From Tenodera sinensis (lineage: Eukaryota > Arthropoda > Insecta > Mantodea > Mantidae): DNA of 64,000 nucleotides. Positions 20,906 to 32,890 of this stretch are shown here, piece by piece. The stretch spans positions 49,178,716-49,242,715 of the forward strand of contig CM060969.1 of NCBI GenBank assembly GCA_030765045.1, read 5' to 3'. The notes beneath the pieces were generated by a model. The model ran no database searches and was not told the origin of the DNA. It was given only the letters and a program-made list of their open reading frames with translations. The position numbers and the translations under genes are program-made. How positions within the stretch are numbered: the first letter of the stretch is position 1; each line of letters opens with the position of its first letter.

Positions 20906-20909
20906 AAAA

Positions 20910-22155
20910 GTCTCACTGTCTATATCACTTCATATATATTAAGTGGAACATAAATTATGTTCACTCTTTTACAAATATTGACGCTATTAGGTCCCGAAGC
21001 TACTCTATTCAAGACCTTCATGGTTTTGAATAAGTTAAATCCATACTTCTTTCATAAATATCGTAGAATATTTACAATGTAATCACATATGATGAATATC
21101 TATGTGTGGTATTCTATTAAGCGTGCGCAACACAATCCAGTGTTTTTGGATTGCCATTTAAATCTCTTTACATTTAGCAGCGCATATATGCATTCATTTT
21201 AATCAATGCACATATCATTAGTATCCTATTTGTTTAATTGTTTATTTCTCCTAGTTAAGGATATAGCAACTGCCGCTTATTGACTACCTATCGTTATCAG
21301 TTGTAACATATCGATCAAAGATTTATGATCGGCCTTGGGCATATTTCCTTTGATTTGAATAATTGTTAAATTGTTAAATAAATGTTCAATTCATTGGTTT
21401 ATTACATTTAACAAAAGTGTGAATGTGTAATTCTACAGATATAGGAAACTCGAATAAACAAAGGTAAAACCATAAAGCTGATTTCATGCAGTGTGACTTG
21501 TTACACACATTCACATTTATGCATGATATATACCGTATTGCTATTGTATAATGGTCACCCCTTGATTTTAGACAAGCAATTGGGACTTTCGCATTTCACC
21601 ACATAATTGTCGCATTAATATTTCAGGTGTTCACTATTGAGAAATAATGCGCTGCCAGTGCAATGTGTTAGGTTCATGCAAGAGATTAGTGAGTATGCAG
21701 CATATTGTAATACAGTAGAAACCTGCTAATCTGAATTAATTGGGGGTGTGGTCTGTTTGGATTATCCGAAAAATGAAAACAAATGTATATAAATTCAGCT
21801 ATAGGATTAGCAGCTACAAGGTAACATAGTGTAGTGATATGAGGAAGAGAGGACGTTGAGATTACCACACACAACATAATAACAATGTATTCAACATAAT
21901 GTCAATGTATTCTTCTGTCCTGTGGACATAGCTGATTGCATGCAATAGCAGTTGTACGTAGGTAGCTATTTTTCCTTATTTCCCTGGCAAAGAAAAAATT
22001 GAATTTGAATCAAAGACTGTAGTGACTGCACATGAAAGTGTGTTCATACAAATGACTGGACCACCTGGTGGCAGCACCCAATCACCCAAGGACCCACACA
22101 CCCTCTTCCAGAGTTACACGTAAATGATCAGCAGGTATGGGTATGCAACACTCAC
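20910..22155. other. Intron 2 sequence with a possible pogo-like end at 21712
   Basis: Mostly featureless AT-rich DNA. At 21710 TA is followed by CAGTAGAAACCTGCTAATCT, like a pogo/Tigger terminal repeat, but no matching right end was found. Confidence 0.35.
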
Positions 22156-22159
22156 TGCT

Positions 22160-22810
22160 GTACTGATTTAGATTAGGCTTACCTGCATCACAACTGATGT
22201 TGAAATTGATTACCTTCAGCCCCAACACATTCCCTATACCTGTGAAAACAATTCTCATTTACTTGCAAAACTTCATGCTGACTGATTTTGTGTATTTCTC
22301 TCGTGAAGTCCTTCAATTCTTGTAGTGTGTGAGGATTTGCTGTGTACACTTTATTCCTCAAGTTCCCCATAGATAAAATTGTATGGAAATAGATCAGGGG
22401 AACGAGTTGGCCACAATCCTCGACTAATTATTCTTTCACCATACACACTTAATTCATGCATAGAACTCACAGCAGTGTGTGCTGTAGCTGAATTATGCTG
22501 AAACCAACTACACAATCTTACATTTCTTCCTTGTAGAAAAAGTTATTTCAAATACAATTTACATAAACATGTAAACATGAGCCAACTGTTTTGTTGTAAA
22601 ATATGGGGCTGATAATTCCACATGCACTTGGAGTGCACTAAGCCCCAGATTTTGCAACATCTTGAGAAACTTAATGAATAATATGAGGATTTTCAGTAAA
22701 CCAGAATTGTTTTTGGAGATATAGGGAATGTGTTGGCATTGAAGGTCATTAATTTCACCATCTGTTGTGATGCAAGTAAGCCTAATGTAAGTTAGTACCG
22801 TAGTTACTGT
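22160..22810. mobile_element. Inverted pair of Tc1/mariner-like transposase ends
   Basis: The minus frame 22188-22370 reads LRNKVYTANPHTLQELKD and ends RYRECVGAEGNQFQHQL, the usual C-terminus of a Tc1/mariner-group transposase. On the plus strand at about 22700-22770 the same end appears as WRYRECVGIEG. Both are followed by similar sequence (GTAAGCCTAAT). The two fragments point at each other across about 450 bp. Neither contains a catalytic core. Confidence 0.65.
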
Positions 22811-24777
22811 TCCTAACCCAAGACTTGCCAGTCATTTATGTGTAACTCTAGCAGTGTCCTTGCCCGATTTAGTGCCACGGTGGGATGGTCTGGCCAAACT
22901 ATGAACTAGCTTATTCAAATGACAATAGTACTCAGGATTTACAAAATAGCTTTATTGCTGAGGTATATGGAATCTAATAGAGAATGCTTTGAAAATATGT
23001 ACTAGTCAGATCCCGTTTTCATTTTCTTTGTTTTGCTTTCCTGTTTTTTTAATTCTCAAGAGTTTAACCAAAACCTTAATAATACTCAGCTCATAGTAGA
23101 GAAACAAATTCCTGTATAATGAAGCGAATCCTTGGCTTAACATTGGCTTGGATATTCAGGATGAAACATTCTGAAGTATTAGAGAAATATCACTAAATGA
23201 AATTAATAGACATTCCAAGCAAGTTACTTGTAATATGAAGCTGTGTTTCATTGCATTCTGCCTAATATCCTGTATAAGTGAACAGCCAACCGTAAATTTA
23301 CGATCAACTTAGGAAAATGCAATGGTGCCATATCATTTATTGTTTTGCTAATGGTGGACACAGTTCCATCAAGTTAAGAGACAACTGTATGAATATATTT
23401 GAAACAATTATATATTCCAAGAAATCTTTAAACAAAACCATCAGTTTGATTATGTTAAGTATTTTTCTTTTGTTATTTGATCTATTCTCAATTTGTGGAA
23501 ATGATCATTATTGTCAACCTTGTTTTGATATTTCACTTATGTTCACATAATTGATTATTTTGTATCATATCAGGTTACAAAGTATAAAGTGACGTTATTT
23601 TCCTGGTATATCTGAAATAATCATAAAATTGTGCATTATACATGGCTTGTGACGTCATGATGGTTCTGACATTGTAAGAGGGTATTATTAAGGAAGACAA
23701 TAGCCGAGTGGTATTGCTATGGTAACATATAAGACAACTTTCCAAATACTTTTGGATCAGTGTGTTTGCGTAAGATAGCAGCTATTTTTCAGCAATATAT
23801 TGTATGATTTTGTACATGTGAAACTGCACAAATTTTCATAACATAACTTTAAAGATTTAATTGATGTAGTTCAGTGTCTGCTTCATTCCATAACCATGAC
23901 GCGAGATAAAATGAAGAGCTCTCATTGCTCATCGATAATCGCCAAGAAATACACAAAGACTGCAACAAATGGCTTCGCAGGGTAAGGGAAGATAAGATGT
24001 GAAACATTTTAAATTAGAAGCATTTCAAAAAACTGCACCGTATTCCATAATTTAAATTTGTTGAAAATTGTCTACCGTAAAATTATCTACTAAAACCAAT
24101 ACACTATCCTTAACACATACCAGATTGGGGTATGACAAACAATATTTTTCCAAAACTAAAATATTCAGAACTAGTAAGTTTACAAGGTTTGATATTCTTA
24201 TACTACTTTGTGGCAAATTTTGCTTACAGTGATGTGTAATAATATCTAGATAGTTAACTGAATGGTTATTGCATTAATGCTAAATAAGAAATCAAAGAAA
24301 AAATGCACTTTCTCTACTAAATATTAGCTTTTCAATCCATTTAATATCTTTGTGACATTATTCACTGTAATCATTCATGTACTTCATTAATGGCTTCTGC
24401 TGTGATTTTACATATTTTCAGTCTTAGGTTTTTCTAATCTTTATATTTTGGGTTGTAAGTAAAGTAATGTTTTTAATGTTGAATTAGCTGGCTCCAGTTA
24501 TCTTACTGGCTTGGAATTAAAGCTCTAAAAGCATTCTTAATGTGACATAAGCCAATTTTCATGTATAATGTTTGACTAGAAAATATTTCTGGGCTATGAT
24601 TTTAAATTGTCATTAACACCTAAACAATAAGATTGGCTTAGAAATACATTTGGCAAAGAAGCCACAACTTAGATAACAATTTATAATTGATACAGTGACT
24701 TCAAAAGAGATAAGTTTTTTCGTAAGGATGTTCAGGAACTGCTGTTACTGATAAAAATATGACATTGTGTGAGCTAG
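22811..24777. other. Intron 2 sequence, nothing recognised
   Basis: AT-rich, no coding motifs, no repeats that I recognise from elsewhere in the window. Short frames (for example 23317-23550) lack family resemblance. Confidence 0.45.
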
Positions 24778-25000
24778 GCTTGAGGAAGATTTTGGGCGAC
24801 ATTGGGCATTGGTATGAGTCAAATCCAAAACGTTTTACATCAACAGTTAGACATTAGAAAACTTTGCTGTCTATATATTCCACATAAACGGATTCCCAAT
24901 CCAAAACAACAATGCATTGATTGTTGCAGAAAAGCTCTGAAAAATTTACAAAGTGGTACTTCAAATTTAGCTTGGAATAAGTATCTTTATTGGTAATGAA
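24778..25000 (+). pseudogene. mariner transposase N-terminal fragment
   Basis: The plus frame reads GIGMSQIQNVLHQQLDIRKL, then IPHK and QQCIDCCRKALKNLQSGTSN, matching the stretch between the two HTH motifs and the first catalytic Asp of mariner transposases (compare GDETW after FKxGxxxF). The catalytic domain is absent. No terminal repeats seen. Possibly truncated by the LINE insertion that follows at 25104. Confidence 0.65.
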
Positions 25001-25121
25001 TCTTAGATTTATTATAATCCTACAAGTCTTACAAATTTGCAGTACTCTAAAATGGGTAATATTGCTACTGCAGTTTTAGAAGTTTTGCCAATTAGTACAC
25101 AAATGTTGTTGTTGTTGTTTT

Positions 25122-26816
25122 CTAGTGCCTTGCATCTGGCAATGAAGCCATTAGCATTCGTGCTTTCCAATACTTTTGAACTGCAGTTTCTTCTGATCTT
25201 AATGCTTCACAGGTCTTCAAGTGGTCTTCGTTCATTTCTGCTGGATCGTTACACAGGACACATATTGGTGAGGCTGAGATACCTATTCTGTAGAGATGAC
25301 TTGCTAAGCAGTCGTGATTTGTCAATAGTCGGAAGGCTGCAACCGCTGTTTTCCTTGGTCTCGGGGGGATTATATCTGGGTTGGAAAGTAGTGTAATCCA
25401 TTTTTTATCTTTGGCATTTGTTTCTATTTCTTGTAAGTATGAATGAGAAAATTTTTTAATGATCAAGCGTTTTATTGAGGAATATGAGAAATTGAATTTA
25501 GACTTTTGTTTTATTGTTGTGCCTTTCTTTGCAAGTGAGTCTGCAGCTTCGTTCCCCATGACTCCACAGTGTGCTGGAATCCATTGGAGATAAACAGTCT
25601 TATTACCTTTTTGGAGTTGTGTTAACATTTTGTAGCATTCTCTAATTTTTGTTGACTTCTTTGTAGTATTTAAACATATTCCCTGAGTTGCAGCTTTAGA
25701 ATCCGAAAGAATTACTGCCTTGTTAAATTTATTTAAGGGAAGATTTAATAATTGTCGGAGAGCAATGTGTATAGCCTCTATTTCTCCATCATAATTTGTT
25801 GTGTCTCTGCCAACAGAATGATAAAAGGAAAAATGTGAACATGTAACTCCAGCTCCAGTAAGGTTTTCCTTGGAGGATCCATCAGTATATATGTGCAGCC
25901 ATTCTTTTGTGGGATATCTAGTATTGATTGTTTCCAGAGCTAGAAGTTTTTGTATTTCTTTTGGTGTGTCTGATTTACTTATTTCCTCTATTAATTCCAA
26001 ATTGAAGGTAGGTAGCAATAATTCCAATGGATTTTCTCTTATAAGTAGATTTTCTCTGGTGTTAGGAATGTTCAATTTGGATTTAATCTGTGTTACCTTT
26101 TCTAGGAAACTACTATGAGTTTTAAGGATTGAAAGGGGGAGGTTCTCTTCTGTCCATTTAGAGCTTGGCAGTCGTAACATTTTCTCGTGTTGGAGCAATG
26201 CTTGTTCTTCTATTTTTGTTGTTATTGATGGGGTCCGTGTTAAGGCAAGCATGGCATCAATAGGTGTGGATTTAACTGCTCCAGTGATTAGGCGAAGAGC
26301 CTGATTTTGTATTTGTTCAAGTTTATTGATGTTAGCATTTGCTGCTGTTATTAAAGGTTCAGAACAGTACAAGAGGTTTGGTTTAACATACATTTTGTAT
26401 GTTGTGTTAAGGACTCTCCTTGAGCAGCCCCATTTAGCACCAGCTAACCTTTTCAGGATTTGCAGTTTCTTTTCAACCTTTTCTGAGATGTTTGTTATAT
26501 GTTTTTTCCAACTTAGCTTTCTGTCGAAAGTGATGCCTAAGTATTTGGCATCATCAACTGTTTTGAGTGGTTTACCATTATAATTTATGTTAATATTAAC
26601 TGGTTTGTATTTTAGTGTAAATAATTCATAATTTGTTTTTTCCACATTGATAGTCATGAGGTTTTTGGAGCTCCATTCATGTACTTTGTTTAGGGCTGTT
26701 TCTATTCTGTCTTTAGTTAATTCAGGTTTTTTTGGAGAGCCTGAAGTCCAAATGACTACATCGTCAGCAAATAAAGCAATTTTGGTTTCTAAAGTTTTTA
26801 TTTTTGATGGAAGGTC

Positions 26817-26903
<87 letters not shown>

Positions 26904-28061
26904 AAAGAGTGTTGTGCTCAGAACAGCACCTTGTGGAAGTCCTCGGTGTGTTTGTTTATATTTGGAAATGTATGTATTATATTTTGTGGCACAAAATCTT
27001 TGTGAAATAAACTGAGTTATCCATTTAAGCATGTTACTTTTCACACCTATTGATTGCAACTTCTCAATTAATTTGTTTCTCCAGACTGAGTCATATGCTG
27101 ATTTAAAATCAATGAATACTGCTGAGGTATCCTCCTTTCTATTGAAAGCTTCCTTGATGTCTTGGCTTAGTAGGAGTACATTTTCACTTGTACTATGATT
27201 CTGTCTGAAGCCGGTCTGTGAACTATTAATTAAGTTGTAATATTCTAGGAACCAGTTAAGTCTAGATGCCACCATTCTTTCCATCACTTTTGCAATAACA
27301 CTGGTCAAAGATATTGGTCTGAAACTATTAATACTGTTTGAAGGTTTGTTTTTCTTTAAAATCGGGATGATAATGGCTTTTTTCCAGTCGGAAGGTACAG
27401 TGATTCTCCAACACGTGTTATACAGTTTAAGTAGGATTTCTTTTCCTTTCCTGCGAAGGTGTTTAATAAACTCTGGGTGGGTCTTGTCAGGTCCTGGAGA
27501 TTTTTTGTTCTGTAATTGTTCTATTGCTAAATCCAGTTCTGTTTTGTTAAAATCCTGAATAAAAATATCATTTCGTATACCTTTTGGCTTATTAGTTTCT
27601 CTGATAGTTTTTTGGATATCCTTATCTTGTTTTTTATACGCTTGGGGTATTCTTTGTGACTGAGCATAAAACTTGTTAAGGGATTCTGCTATTTCCCTAT
27701 CTGTAGTTAAGCTTTTGTTATTATGTTTTAATGGTTCAGTTGTATTTTTTGATAATTTTGTTTTATTAAGGAATTTGTATATTTTATTTCCATCTTTCCT
27801 ATAGTGCATATGTTCTACAAAATTTGTGAAACTGGTCCTCTTTGCTGTAATTAATTCTTTCTTAAAAATGGCTGCTTTTCTTCTCCAGTTTTGTACATCT
27901 TCTGGACACTTGGTTCTTTTGGCTTTGACTCTTGCTATATTTCTTTCATGTTTTAACTTAGATAAAGATGGAGACCAAAAGTAGCTATATTTCTTTAACT
28001 TTCCTTTGGGGATATGTGTTTTGGCTGCTGTCAATAATATTTCACAAAATTTTTTATTCAT
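25122..28061 (-). CDS. LINE family A reverse transcriptase and RNase H (979 aa open frame)
   Basis: Residues about 130-430: reverse transcriptase, with SPGPDKTHPEFIKHL, FRPISLTSVIAKVMERM, SSQTGFRQNHST, FIDFKSAYDSVW, RGLPQGAVLSTTLFN and catalytic FADD (26760-26771). Residues about 725-865: RNase H, with IYTDGSSKE, NYDGEIEAI, ILSDSKAA and NEAADSLAK supplying the four acidic residues. The C-terminus has CVLCNDPAEMNEDHLKTC. A run of alternating Ile/Tyr (27 codons, 26820-26900) interrupts FN-IYI-NDLP. The frame is open but lacks a complete endonuclease and its original start, so the copy is probably non-autonomous. Confidence 0.87.
26820..26900. repeat. (AT)n microsatellite inside the RT coding frame
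   Basis: 81 bp of uninterrupted alternating A and T, in frame. It expands the conserved FNIYINDLP segment, whose natural codons (AACATATATATAAATGAC) contain a short AT run. The gain is 72 nt, a multiple of three, so the frame stays open. Confidence 0.95.
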
Positions 28062-28065
28062 TTCA

Positions 28066-28730
28066 TCTGTTGACTTGAACTCTGATTCTAACAGTATATT
28101 ACACTTCCCTTTTATCTCATTTTGGAAACTGGACTAACCTGCTTTTTTAAAATTTCAAGATGTTTTAATTTTTGGTTTGTTACTTTTATTTATTAGACCT
28201 CTTATGGAGTTTATGGTGATTCTGTGGCCTGAACCTGGGTCTTCTATTATTTCTCTTTTTGTATTGTCAATTATGTCAGATGACACCATCAGAAGATCAG
28301 GATTTGTAGCTGAACCATTATAATGAAGGTAAGTGGGTGGATCATTTGGATTAAATATTAATTCCATTGTTGATGAGTTTAATAGGTCTTCTATGACTCT
28401 TCCTGCTGAATTTATATCTCTGTAGCCCCACCTAGGGGAGTGTGCATTAAAATCACCTATTAAAATACTTTTGGGTTCTATGGGAATAGAAGTTAGATCT
28501 AGTGTATTGTCTGCAGGATTGTAGATACTGTAAATTCTATAGTGGTAGTAACTTTTCCATACTTCAATTTTAACTATTTCTGATTTATCTTGTTCTTCCA
28601 TTGTTTTTTGGATTTGGATAGTAGCTTTCATATTTCTCTTAATTCCTGTAAGAATACCACTTGCTATTTGACGAGCCTTTGGAAGCATTTTGCAAGGAGG
28701 ACCACACCTATCGTTGGTCAACGGGTCCAT
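28066..28730 (-). pseudogene. LINE family A endonuclease, truncated, two stops
   Basis: The frame from 28730 carries the second half of the endonuclease: IYNPADNTLD, ILIGDFNAHSPRWG (catalytic Asp/Asn), NDPPTYLHYNG, PDLLMVSSDI, and GSGHRITI (the SDH-like motif is GH here). The N-terminal catalytic Asn and Glu are missing because of the 350-bp deletion. Two in-frame stops (about 28155 and 28134) interrupt the link to the RT frame, which begins at 28061 in the same frame. Both stops sit where Trp is expected. Confidence 0.85.
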
Positions 28731-28948
28731 CGGACCTAGCCGGGAGGACTAAATAGGTGGTATTTAGATCCACAGACCTTCCCCTCATGTGCCTCTGAGG
28801 GACGCTGTTGTGCTGTGATAGGCCAGCACATTAATATGTAAATGACATTTCCTCCATTTTAGATGAAACAGTTATACCGCTGTGATTCGGTCCCCAGAGC
28901 CTCATCTGTTAAAAGCAGGGTGCACCACGGGCAGGGTGAGGATGAGAA

Positions 28949-30540
28949 TTGGGTAGGAGAGGCTATAGGAGGCGCATCACTACCCCTTACTACCCCGCAA
29001 GACAGAAGATAAGAGACCAAGAAGGGATTGATAAGGATACTCCATCAACATCAACCGCTTTCAAAAGCAAACGGTATTTCGGAAAGTGCAGAAACCGTGT
29101 TGAGGAAGCATTGCCGCAATCTCCACATAAAAGAAAAGAAATGATTCGTAAGTTAGCAGTGGAAGAGGGATTACATGTTGTAAAACCAAAGCATTCTGTC
29201 CCAGTATCAGGAAAACAACTATCAGAGGAACTTAAAAGTGCAATCATCAAGTTCTATCAGGATGATTCAATATCTTACCAAGCTCCTGGAAGAGATGATT
29301 TTATTGAAATCCATGTTCAGGGAGAAACAAAAGAAGTTCGCATTAGGTATCTAGTGGTAACATTAAAAGAAGCACATGCACTCTTTCTACAAGACCGAGT
29401 AGAAATGTCCGTGGGGTTGACAAAATTCGCTGAATTATGCCCTGCTCACGTGCGTCTTCAAAGTCAGATCCCACATGTGTGCACATGCATTATACATGAA
29501 AATACGAAGTTTCTTCTTAAAGCATTGTGTAAAAATCACGTACTCAGACTGAATTTCGTAAGTTCATAGCACAAGTGGTTTGTGATCAGAAATCGAGCAA
29601 ATGTGTGCAGAGAGGATGCTCCCAAGTGCCCGGGATTGAGTGGAGCAGACATTTCGGATAAGCTTGCTAATTTTCCATGCGAATGGAAGCTGTGGAGTTC
29701 ACGTAATGGAAGAATGGAAATAGAAGTTAAAAATGGGTCTGTAAAAGACTGCATTGAAGAACTGACCAATTGCCTGCCACGTTTGCTAAATCACGTTTAT
29801 GTAAAAAGACAGCAATCTGAGGCCTTTAAGAAGGCTTGGGAAAATGTTGCAATTAGTGAAGCTGTGATACAGATCGACTTCTTTAAGAACTACACATGCA
29901 AGGAGCTGCCCACTGGAACAATACACAGATCTCAATATTTACTGCTGTTGCCTGGTATAGGAAAGAAGATATTGGTGAAATTTGGAAACAATCTTTTGCT
30001 TTGGTGTCTGATTATGTATCGCATGACAAATATGCAGTTGATATTTGCTTAAGGAATATATTTTCAGAAATATTGGATATTGTTCCAAATCTTGAACTTG
30101 TGAAAGTGTTTTCTGACGGAGCTGCTTGTCATTTTAAGCAGAAGTACACATTGAGCCATGTGACATATCTTTCCGAAGTATTTGGAATCCAAATTGAATG
30201 GCACTTCTTCGAATCCTATCACAGAAAGGGGGCAGTAGATGCGATTGGAGGACAAGTGAAGAGGATGGCATGGACAGCTGTGAAAGCAGGAAGCAGGATT
30301 CAGAGTGCTGAAGAATTTGTTAATACTGTTAGAAAGAAAACCAAAATATGTGTTCTTGAAGTTTCTCTGCCTGAAATTGAAGAAGCAAAAGAATTTCTCA
30401 ACAAAAGATTTGAACGTACTTCACTTATGCCATCCACTCAGCGGGTCCATTATGTGAAAGTATTAAGTTTAAATGTTGTGGAATATGCTTTTCTTTCATG
30501 TGCGGAAAGTGTCAGAATGATGCACAACTTTCGGAAATAA
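28949..30540 (+). pseudogene. DDE-like transposase of an unclassified family, frameshifted
   Basis: Three overlapping plus frames (28949-29569, 29582-30052, 29896-30540) make one broken protein of about 520 residues. N-terminus: basic, then RVEEALPQSPHKRKEMI. Middle: SYQAPGRDDFIEI, LVVTLKEAHALFLQ, a Cys-rich stretch (VVCDQKSSKC in frame 1 at 29551-29620). C-terminal half: VIQIDFFKNYTC (candidate first Asp), AAHWNNTQISIFTAVAW, VKVFSDGAACHFKQKY (second Asp), EWHFFESYHRKGAVDAIGG (third acidic). I recall similar multi-copy predicted proteins in arthropods and cnidarians but no superfamily name. At least three frame disruptions (near 29535, 29630 and 29897) make it dead. No terminal repeats found. 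Confidence 0.7.
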
Positions 30541-31300
30541 AAACAGTGTATTGATATATGCGTGTACTACGGGGCTACTGCATCTAGCGTTCCTACACTG
30601 TGAGTCCAATCCAGTAACTAGTGTGTTACAGGTAAGTTCCGTGTGCTCTCATGTGTCGTCTTTGTTAATGGTTTTGAGTCAGCTTTTTATACTTGCAATG
30701 ATGTAACTGTGATAAGAAATGAGAGCTGTCAACATCTGTTTATTCTGTTTATGTTGCATGACTTTAATGCTTCTCCAAAGGATATGATTCTTCTCAAAAT
30801 TAATTTTTGCAAATGTCAGTCACGAACTCATGTTAGTTAGTCACGCTGACCTTTTGAATAAATATCTCCAGATGAGAATAACATGCCAAACCTTTTTTCA
30901 GGTCATTTGAAAGCTTAGAAGTTCCTCTCTCAAGTAATTTTTTCAGAACAAATCAAATAAGAAACCTTTCAGAGAAAACGGAGGACAAACATTTGAAGTT
31001 GGACCTGCAGTTGACAAAAATGTCAGTCACAAAAAGTTTAGCGCTCATTATTAAATAATTGTTTCACCTTTTAAGGTTTTTATATTTCCTATCACAACCG
31101 CCAATGTATTCTCTGTCATCGTATGTCGTTAAAATAACACTTTTACACCTATATTGACCATTAGACATTTTAGGAAGAAAATGTAGTGTAAATGTCAGTC
31201 ACACGTGGAATTGCTCTAGTATAACTTTATCACAGAAGGTCACAGCTAGATGTGATAAAAGATGCTATATTACACTTAAAAGGTTCTGTATAAAGGTAGG
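30541..31300. other. 3' flank of the DDE-like element with a repeated TGTCAGTCAC motif
   Basis: AAATGTCAGTCAC or a close variant occurs three times (about 30812, 31018 and 31192). No gene-like frame other than short ones. This may be the non-coding end of the DDE-like element. Confidence 0.45.
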
Positions 31301-31559
31301 CTCACACCTGGATGCACAAAGGCGAAGCGGGGTGCGCCGAACAGAACCAACTCTCTCACATCGGAAGCGAGATGTGCCGAAGAGTTGATGTGCCAAGGTC
31401 TGTCACTGTCAATCAACACAGTGGATCAATAATTTAATACCAATCATTTACAAAATTACTTTGGGCATTAATCTATTTTCTCCTTTCAATGGTATCTAAG
31501 ATTTGTTAAACCATTGCAGCAAATATATGGGACAGAATTTTTGTCAGGATCGCCTACTT

Positions 31560-31850
31560 TGTTCTTCTATTCCTGTTTACCCTCCCCTTACGTAGGACTT
31601 ATACCCCCTAGGACTCCCAAATCTGTGCCTAGGGTCAGAGGCCTGTCGGAGAACAGAGGAACCAATGGACCAGACAGAGTGAAGATCTGGAAGCAGGCAG
31701 TCAGCCAAGCACCAAGTATGAGGAAGATATGAAATGCAGGCGAAATCAATGAATGGAAAGTTGATGGTATAGCAGTTGGTGGAATGAGCGGCGGGGGAAA
31801 CCAGAGAACCTGGAGAAAACCTGCCCAGATGCTGCTTCATCCATCACAAA
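31560..31850 (-). mobile_element. SINE family S2, truncated copy
   Basis: Complement of 33600-33870: shared blocks include CCCCCTAGGAC, the CAGACAGAGTGAAGATCTGG region and the GGCGGGGGAAACCAGAGAAC region. The tRNA-like head is missing from this copy. Confidence 0.75.
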
Positions 31851-32569
31851 TACCACAAGCAGGTCTCTGCTATTTTGCACCTGAAATAAATATGGCAGGC
31901 CTTCTTAGTAAATTTGAGTTATATGTTGCTTTTGCAATGGGAACGCCACATTTCCACAAATGTAACAAAAGCTATCTGTGCTATTCAATTATGTGGCCAT
32001 TTCAACTTTTACTATATTGAAATCTTCTCTCTGCACACAATTTTAAAAATGTATGCAAGAAAATACACAATATACAGGCATCCAAAACGACAAAAATGTA
32101 CATCAAGTAAGTTATAAACCAAAGGCACAAATCATTGTCTGCTCAAGAAATTTCCACTTCAACTGAAATCAGTTTCTATTGTAATAAACAGTTCAACATT
32201 GTAAATCTGTCTCAACCTCCTTCCAGCGGGTTGGTCACATGGTTTCGTTATCTTCACAGCACATATCACTACCCACTATTCACAGAAAACTCAGTACTTA
32301 GCCATGGATTACATTTTCAAAACCAGACCACAGTGAACATTTCAATTGTTATTGTGATGCCGGCTATGGTGGACAACTAAGGATGGTTGGGGCTGGATTG
32401 GCCCAATTCCACTGGCAAAATGTGGGAAATGTGCAGGCCTGCCTTGTGCAACTTATGAACCAATGAAAACAATCAGAGCAGCAGAACCAAAGGGATTTTT
32501 CAGATTATTCAGGAAGTGTCTGGCAGCCGGCACATTTATAGAACTATTATTTATTTATGCCAACAAACG
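31851..32569. other. Intron 2 sequence, nothing recognised
   Basis: No coding motif or repeat that I can assign. Several short frames lack any family resemblance. Confidence 0.4.
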
Positions 32570-32890
32570 TGTGTGGGCTTGTGTGTTTAAAAACACCAAC
32601 AGTAAGTTTGTTGGCATAAATAATAATCACCATCTGAAGGTTAATTAATCCCTGGACATAAAGTACTTAAATAGTAAGTCACCACTGGGGTAATTGTCTC
32701 TGATGTGAGACTGCCTTTGTGGTTTACTGTGAAAAATACGAACTGGTTTGAGAATTCAATGTCATTCTGGCAGGTTGTCACACTAGCTTAATGGTTAGAG
32801 CACCAGCCTAGTAAGCGGAGGGTCTGTGGTTCAAGTTCCAGCTGTGGCATTGAATTTTTAAGTTCCAGTTCTACCTCTCAAACATTTATA
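32570..32890 (+). mobile_element. tRNA-derived repeat S1
   Basis: Begins with a hairpin block (ACACCAACAGTAAGTTTGTTG, 6-bp stem), then about 130 bp with GTAAGTCACCACTGGGGTAA, then a tRNA-like part (GTCACACTAGCTTAATGGTT ... GTGGTTCAAGTTCC) at about 32782-32852 and a CTACCTCTC end. Diverged compared with the pair at 41.8 kb. Confidence 0.82.

Larger units (their letters stand above)
25104..28891 (-). mobile_element. Near full-length family-A LINE (endonuclease, RT, RNase H)
   Basis: Reads on the minus strand from 28891, where it shares its 5' end with 1-571, to a (CAA)n tail at 25104-25118. Domain order is endonuclease, reverse transcriptase, RNase H, C-terminal CCHC-like motif. This is an I/Jockey-group LINE by domain order. 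No separate ORF1 is seen. Relative to the left-edge copy it has lost 350 bp across the ORF start. The flanks differ, so no target duplication is visible. Confidence 0.92.

Noticed and set aside
28990..29250. Minus-strand frame opposite the DDE-like gene
   Set aside because: Antisense shadow of 28949-29569.
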